Source of the DNA: Vitrella brassicaformis
Lineage: Eukaryota > Sar > Vitrellaceae
Assembly (NCBI GenBank): GCA_001179505.1
Contig: CDMY01000449.1
Span: 1-26,456, forward strand
Reading direction: 5' to 3'
DNA length: 26,456 nucleotides
Below, in pieces: positions 21,503-26,456 of this stretch. A program made the translations under genes and the position numbers. How positions within the stretch are numbered: position 1 is the first letter of the stretch; each line of letters starts with the position of its first letter. The notes under the pieces are model-generated. The model was not told the origin of the DNA and did no database searches. It worked only from the letters and a program-made list of their open reading frames with translations.

Positions 21503-21935
21503 GCTGAGATTTTGGGGTCGATAAGGCAGTCGCGAGCCGACCAACTATCCGCAATTGCAAGCCATCCATCCATCCATCCATCCATCCACACGGATCAGAA
21601 AAAAGCGAGCCGCCTGCATGGATGAGCCGAGGAAACGACGGCCGAAGGGCTGAGAAGGCGCATCCGCCTCAATGCTGCAGACATGATGCGCGTGTGATTC
21701 GTTCGGGTGGCCGAGGTGTCCCCATCCTCAGTAAGTCACCAGGTAATGAAGCCGCCGTCCGTCCGCCGGTCTGTTGACGGGCACATGCTCTGCTCTCCAC
21801 ACTCCAACACACAGATACAGCCAGCCAGCCACCTGCTCAGATAGATAGACAGACAGACGGACAGACACAGGTACCAGGAGATCAATCAGCGCCGGGGCAG
21901 CCAGCCCCGGCCCTGAAGGCTATCGGAAACACCCC
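21503..21935. other. Spacer left of the long module copy A
   Basis: It contains a (CATC)n run at 21562-21588, AGAC repeats at 21842-21866 and the GC-rich hairpin at 21891-21911. No gene is seen. Confidence 0.4.
21891..21911. other. Perfect 8-bp-stem GC hairpin beside module copy A
   Basis: GCCGGGGC and GCCCCGGC are separated by the 5-nt loop AGCCA. The hairpin lies 25 bp outside the first base of the long repeat copy. Whether the other copy has the same flank cannot be seen because the window ends inside it. Confidence 0.6.
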
Positions 21936-22523
21936 TGCTTGGTGCTCGATGACTGACCGATGGGTCGATCTGCCAGCCCACTTTGTCATCGTCTTGCAAT
22001 CGCGGCGGGCAGGACAGCACCTACACGAGAGAGAGGCAGACACACACAACACAGGACGGCCCATTCATCAGTTGCGCAGGAATGGACTCGCCGTCGTTCC
22101 CTTACCTTGTCTGTCAATGAGGCAGACACTTAGCGGCGTCCGTCATCCTCAATACGGCAGGTAGGCAGGCACCCGCCCGGCCGCACCGCTTTCCTCGTAT
22201 GACTCCATTCCGTCCTTTCATTTGCTTCGTTGGTCACACCTGGACACAGACACACGGACAGAGGAAAGAGGGAAACCTGTGGATCTCTCTGGTGGTCTGT
22301 TTCCGGGGACAGATCTCAGCGGATCGCGAGCTTAGCTTGCAGCGGTCGCTGCAGAAGACAGATCTCCGCACCAAAACCACACGCCTCGCCCGGCAGGTAA
22401 CACGCAGATCCACTGGCGAAGGAAGCGCTTCATTTCGTCACCTCTCTGCCTTTCTCATTCATGCAGCTTCCTTGCAGCAGACGTCCATCCAGACGGCCTG
22501 CTCATCCTGAAACCACAACCAAC
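21936..22523 (+). repeat. Long inverted module copy A (promoter/5'UTR-like)
   Basis: 588 bp, ~98% identical by eye to the inverted copy at 25870-26456, with about a dozen differences including one base indel. It ends at CCACAACCAAC, 12 nt before the ATG at 22536. A candidate 5'UTR intron lies at 22397-22466: donor GTAACA and acceptor TTCATGCAG after a pyrimidine tract. Frames in it are broken relative to the other copy, so a conserved protein is unlikely. It is best read as a promoter plus 5'UTR cassette, or as one arm of an element. Confidence 0.85.
22397..22466 (+). other. Candidate 5'UTR intron inside module copy A
   Basis: The donor follows GGCAG, and the acceptor follows the pyrimidine-rich CTCTCTGCCTTTCTC. 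The same 70-nt interval is present in the inverted copy (25996-25927), and a near-equivalent starts at 19351 in copy B. Confidence 0.5.
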
Positions 22524-22535
22524 GCGCACCAGGCG

Positions 22536-23225
22536 ATGCAGGATCTGCGCAAGCGCAAGAGGCTGTTGAGCGAATCGACTCGTTCGTGCCTGAAGGCGTT
22601 GCGCAAAAAAAGGCTGCTGGGGATACTGAAGGTTAAAGCGAAGAAGGTGCGGGTACGGGCAACACACACACACGCACAGAGATGCAACAGACACACCCAT
22701 GTGTTCATGTTTCAGTCGTCGCTCAAGGTTGCGGCAACCTACTGCAGCGGAGGGGAGGCGCTTGACCAGTGCGGCGGGCAACGGCAAAAGGTGAGGAAAC
22801 AGACAAGGACACGCCAACAGCGGAGCATGCATGCACACACATATGTTTCCTTTCTCCAGCTCACCTCAATGCTCATTGAACAACTGCTTGCTGCGCTGAG
22901 GGCCAAGCAGAAGGCCAAGACGCAGGAGCAGCAACGAGGTGAGGAGCCTCTCGGGCAAGTGGAGCCCACCGGCGAGACCGAGCTGCCGGTGGAGGCCACA
23001 AGGGCGCCGGGTGGCGAGGAAAGAGACGGGCAGGAGGGCGGCAAGGTCGAGAATGAGGACCTCGACGATACGAGAGCGGCGGCGCCCCTGGTGAATGTCG
23101 ATGAATTCCGGGTCTATCTGGCCCCAGGTGGTGACAGGCAGCCTGTTGAGGAGGCCAAGGCACGGCTGCGGGGGTTGCTGCAGCTGGCGGGAAAGAACGC
23201 AGGGAGGAGAGGCTGTCTTGCTTGA
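22536..23225 (+). CDS. Orphan 183-aa basic/acidic protein
   Basis: Exons 22536-22646, 22716-22790 and 22860-23225, all phase 0. The N-terminus is strongly basic (LRKRKRLL, ALRKKRLLGILKVKAKK). A helical middle (TSMLIEQLLAALRAKQKAK) follows, then a Glu/Gly-rich acidic linker, and a final VNVDEFRVYLAPGGD with an amphipathic helix (VEEAKARLRGLLQLAGK). The ATG is 12 nt after the end of module copy A, so that module would supply its promoter and leader. The basic leader followed by an acidic tail loosely recalls Snf7/CHMP proteins, but the residues do not support that call. The function is unknown. Confidence 0.55.
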   Translation: MQDLRKRKRLLSESTRSCLKALRKKRLLGILKVKAKKVRVRATHTHAQRCNRHTHVFMFQSSLKVAATYCSGGEALDQCGGQRQKVRKQTRTRQQRSMHAHTYVSFLQLTSMLIEQLLAALRAKQKAKTQEQQRGEEPLGQVEPTGETELPVEATRAPGGEERDGQEGGKVENEDLDDTRAAAPLVNVDEFRVYLAPGGDRQPVEEAKARLRGLLQLAGKNAGRRGCLA

Positions 23226-23971
23226 TGTGTAGGGGGGTTCTTTTCTTTTCCCTCTCTCTAGTTGGTGCGGATTGCACGGCAGGCAGTCATCGATGGCTGG
23301 CCGGCCGGTAGGTTGGCCGATTGCGTCTCGACACAGACAGAAAGACAGACAGACACCATAATAGGCCTGTCTGCCTGCCTGTATGTCCGTATCCATGAGT
23401 TAGCTAAGCGGTACTGAATTGAACCGTCAGTGTGTCTAATGTCTTTCTTTGCCCTGACTTGGCCCAACGTACTGACTACCACGGGCCTGATCCGACTTCA
23501 CGTAGTGCCTGCCTCGGGGATCAGCACTTGTGGATTAAGTAAGGGGCCCTTAGTGACGTGACGTCCGCTTTCCACACTGATTGATCCCCCAAGGCCCTCA
23601 CGTGCACAGGCGTCTATGTGTGTATGTGTGTATGTATGTGCTCTCATCTCCCTCCCTCCCTCCCTCCCTCCCTCACCATGGCTGTCTGCTTGTCGGTTCT
23701 CCTATCGATTCATTCGTCAAAGAAAGAGAGCACGCACCAGGAAAGCCGGACACGCGACGCGCAGATACTCGCCAGCGACGACACACTCGCCGAATGTAAG
23801 AATGCATGCATAAACCCCCCAGACACGCCATCAACCGACGGTGTGAGCGTGTGTGTGTGTGTGTGTGTGTCCGTCTCAGTGATGTGCCGGCAGCTGGTGC
23901 GAGGCCAGCGGGTGTCAGTGTGCGAAAGGCCAACCCGCTCGCCTGTGCTAAATTAAGTGGAAGAGAACTTC
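23226..23971. other. Convergent spacer, simple repeats only
   Basis: It lies between the stops of the 183-aa orphan (+) and the OGFr-ubiquitin gene (-). A (CCCT)n run lies at 23650-23674 and a (GT)n run at 23846-23869. The short frames are not protein-like. Confidence 0.5.
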
Positions 23972-24048
23972 TCAGTCTGTGCATTTATGTGCATTGTTTA
24001 GCTTGGGTACACACTTGATTGATGTGCTACCATCCAGGCCCTTGACGA
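23972..24048 (-). other. Truncated second ubiquitin unit at the C-terminus
   Basis: MQIFVKGLDG restarts the ubiquitin sequence, then GSTSIKC and a stop follow. A GTAGCA directly after GLDG could be a donor. I find no downstream exon with ubiquitin sequence in 23226-23971, so the unit appears cut short. Confidence 0.6.
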
Positions 24049-25866
24049 AGATCTGCATGAACTCCACGAGGCGCAGCATGTCATTGTCCTGGATGCCGTA
24101 GGACGCCAAGCTCCGTTCGTTCTCCGGCCCTACCAGTTCTCCAACCGTCCGTCCTCCGAACATCAGCAGCTGCTGGAAGGGCGGGGTGCCCTCACGGTGC
24201 TGTATGTCGGCCTTGACGTCCTCGATGGTGTCAGACGGGGCGACACACAGCGTAAAAACATTGCCTGGATACATACATTGCCAAAGATACAAAGACGAAC
24301 AAATGACGAGGTCACAGAGCGATTGTGTGTGTCCGACCGGATGCGGCCTTTACCAGTAAGGGCCTTGACGATGATCTGCATGGTTGGTTTGTGCTGCGCC
24401 GGACGCTGTTGCTCGTCCACAAACATCACGATCTTGGGCTTTGCTGCAGCAGGCAGTGTGCGCATCTCGCCATCGACCCGCACCTTGAAGCACCCATTGG
24501 CGGCGGCATACACAGGGAGGCCGTCGAGCAGGCCGACCGCTTTGCTGCTCGTGGTGTCGTGTGGTGTGGGCAAAGGAGTGGGCGGGGCGGCCACTGACGG
24601 ATGGTTGGTGGCGACAGGGAGAAGAACAGAGGAGGGGAGGCCACGTATCGGATTGGTGGGTCGTACGTGTCTGTGTGTCCGTCTGTGTACCTGTCAGTGA
24701 GAAGTCGTCTCCCGGCCCGCGTATGTCCTCTCGATACTTGTGGAAGACCATGCGGCAGAGGTCCTGATGTTCATTATCGTCCCTGAGAATCGCACACACG
24801 CGTCAGTGGGGGTCTTTGGGTGGTGCATGTGTGTGTGTGTATGTCTACCGTACCTAACAAGATGCACCCACAATCGCGTGGCCGATTTTTTTGCCATGCG
24901 GAGAGGCACGATGCCGTAACCATCGTAATGCGCCGGGCATCTATCATAGATCTCCGCACACAGGCACCCAGCCACAATACATGCACACACAGACGTCCAT
25001 GTATCCGTCACCCACCCGCCCACCGCTGATGAGGGTCTCGACGAGCGGCCTTTGGAAGTGCTGATATCCCAGCTCGCCGAGGGACTTGATGATGCGGGTA
25101 ATGTGCAGCTGGTGCTTCCCGCATGGGCCCCTCATGAGCAGGTAGTTGATCCTCCGGGGGTACTGCGACTCGTCGGCACGCTCGACCTCACCAGTTTCGT
25201 CACACGCCAGACGGAACCCATAAAAGTCTGAACGAAGCACACGGCCAACAGCATGGAGATGAAAGTGCGGATGTGTGTGGCAGCCCCTTCCGTGTCTGCG
25301 TGTGTGGGGTGGGGTGGGGTGGGGTGGGGGGGCTCCGCTTTGAGACTGATTGACTGACCTAGCATCATCTTGTACGCGCGTAGCACTCTGCCCCTGACCG
25401 ACTCGTTCGTCGCCATGAACTCGGCCTCAGGTTTGGTCAGAGGCGGTGCATCGCCAGCCAGGCCCTTCTCACGGATGGGAAACAGCCACTGACGGACAAC
25501 ACACACAACAAGACAGCGACCGTTCGTTGCAGTGACTGACGTGACGGGAAATGAAAATGCGTCTGTCTGTCTGTCTGTCTGTCGCACACACCTGAATGTA
25601 CCCGGACAGGTACTTCGCGAGCAGCTCGTAGTCCCCGTGACAATCCGCCAGGATGGCCTCTATCTTGGCGCCGCCGTCAGGCGTGGACGCAATGCGGTTG
25701 AGGTAGAAGTCCAATATTGTCGTCGACTGGCCATCGCGCTGGCCCGGATAGCCACGGCGGTACCTGCACCAAGACGGTAGCAGGCAGCAGCAAAGGTCGA
25801 AACAATGCCGCGCGGGAAAGGATGGCACGGCGCTGTTTGCTGTTGTCACCTGACAGTGTCGCGCAT
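23972..25866 (-). CDS. OGFr-domain protein fused to ubiquitin-like domain
   Basis: Exons on the - strand: 25866-25850, 25763-25592, 25488-25359, 25227-25016, 24951-24854, 24782-24691, 24593-24354, 24264-23972, 417 aa in frame. Residues ~6-195 match the conserved OGF-receptor domain: YRRGYPGQRD, FYLNRIA, PDGGAKIEAIL, DYELLAKYLSGYIQWLFPIR, RAYKMMLDFYGFRL, LHITRIIKSLGELGYQHFQ, RPLVETL. After a linker, residues ~312-387 form a ubiquitin-like fold: MQIIVKALTG, SDTIEDVKADIQHREGTPP, QQLLMFGGR, LASYGIQDNDMLRLV. The usual terminal GlyGly is absent; the chain runs straight into MQIFVKGLDG, the start of a second ubiquitin unit, and stops ~21 residues later. OGFr was described as an opioid-peptide receptor in animals; in protists its role is unknown. 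The ATG lies 3 nt inside the end of module copy C, which therefore supplies the leader. Confidence 0.8.
25306..25332 (+). other. G-quadruplex-type (GGGGT)n tract
   Basis: Four GGGGT units followed by seven G, on the + strand. It lies in the intron between exons 3 and 4 of the OGFr-ubiquitin gene, so the pre-mRNA is C-rich and the non-template DNA strand would not fold; the template strand could. Confidence 0.7.
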
Positions 25867-25869
25867 TGT

Positions 25870-26456
25870 GTTGGTTGTGGTTTCAGGATGAGCAGGCCGT
25901 CTGGATGGACGTCTGCTGCAAGGAAGCTGCATGAATGAGAAAGGCAGAGAGGTGACGAAATGAAGCGCTTCCTTCGCCAGTGGATCTGCGTGTTACCTTC
26001 CGGGCGAGGCGTGTGGTTTTGGTCCGGAGATCTGTCTTCTGCAGCGACCTCTGCAAGCTAAGCTCGCGATCCGCTGAGATCTGTCCCCGGAAACAGACCA
26101 CCAGAGAGATCCACAGGTTTCCCTCTTTCCTCTGTCCGTGTGTCTGTGTCCAGGTGTGACCGGCGAAGCAAATGAAAGGACGGAATGGAGTCATACGAGG
26201 AGAGCGGTGCGGCCGGGCGGGTGCCTGCCTGCCTGCGTATTGAGGATGACGGACGCCGCTAAGTGTCTGCCTCATTGACAGACAAGGTAAGGGAACGACG
26301 GCGAGTCCATTCCTGCGCAACTGATGAATGGGCCGTCCTGTGTTGTGTGTGTCTGCCTCTCTCTCGTGTAGGTGCTGTCCTGCCTGCCGCGATAGCAAGA
26401 CGATGACAAAGCGGGCTGGCAGATCGACCCATCGGTCAGTCATCGAGCACCAAGCA
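25870..26456 (-). repeat. Long inverted module copy C (promoter/5'UTR-like), cut by the window end
   Basis: This is the reverse complement of copy A with about a dozen differences. It ends at CCACAACCAAC (25880-25870) directly before the OGFr-ubiquitin ATG at 25866. Its candidate leader intron is 25996-25927, the same length as in copy A. A 186-codon frame runs the length of this copy on the - strand but is broken by an indel in copy A. Homology continues to the last base of the window, so the outer boundary is unknown. Confidence 0.85.

Noticed and set aside
21562-21588. CATC tandem array as a CRISPR-like or satellite array
   Set aside because: It is a simple tetranucleotide microsatellite, one of many in this genome.
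22536-23225. Snf7/CHMP (ESCRT-III) identity for the 183-aa protein
   Set aside because: It shares only a basic N-terminus, an acidic tail and length; no specific conserved residues are seen.
25883-26443. 186-codon open frame along module copy C
   Set aside because: The frame is broken by an indel in the ~98% identical copy A, crosses a good intron and ends just before another gene's ATG. It looks like a chance frame.

Overview
The window is eukaryotic nuclear DNA, GC-rich and gene-dense. It is packed with short GT-AG introns full of TG/CA and GGAT-type microsatellites. A nucleus-encoded protein with a signal peptide followed by a basic transit-like segment (as for a secondary plastid), helical-repeat organelle-type motifs, and a RING-TLDc protein together suggest a photosynthetic alveolate, most likely a chromerid such as Vitrella. 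That assignment is inferred from gene style; no database was searched. Exon structures were built by hand from splice signals and reading phase. They close in frame for five large or medium genes but need transcript support.

Layout from left to right. 293-6368 (+): a 25-exon gene for a ~1273-aa helical-repeat (FASTK/OPR/HPR-like) protein with a bipartite plastid-type presequence. 6942-8267 (-): a 355-aa lysine-rich protein ending in a SAP-like DNA-binding domain. 9345-13640 (-): a 15-exon orphan gene (~1021 aa) with an N-terminal coiled coil and one GC-AG intron. A telo-box-like motif beside a 16-bp perfect palindrome lies just upstream of its start. 14221-19098 (-): a ~1432-aa Trp/Tyr-rich, Pro/Gln/Ser-rich protein that ends in a TFIIS-type zinc ribbon with the Asp-Glu pair intact. 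19748-20904 (+): a RING-finger plus TLDc-domain protein. 21227-21502 (-): a possible 52-aa ORF. 22536-23225 (+): a 183-aa orphan. 23972-25866 (-): an OGFr-domain protein fused to a C-terminal ubiquitin-like domain, followed by the first residues of a second ubiquitin unit.

The most notable structure is a ~588-bp module present as two ~98% identical inverted copies (21936-22523 and 25870-26456, the latter cut by the window end). A shorter diverged third copy lies at 19311-19474. The two long copies point inward, and each ends 4-12 nt before the ATG of a gene; those two genes converge. The third copy ends 5 nt before an ATG and lies upstream of the RING-TLDc gene. All copies carry the same candidate 5'UTR intron (70 nt in the two long copies). 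This looks like a duplicated promoter/5'UTR cassette placed in front of unrelated genes, two of which are ubiquitin-linked (RING; OGFr-ubiquitin). It could also be the arms of a mobile or segmentally duplicated element. Intergenic stretches of more than 300 bases (1-292, 6369-6941, 8268-9344, 13641-14220, 20905-21226, 21503-21935, 23226-23971) hold UTR/promoter sequence and simple repeats but no convincing genes.
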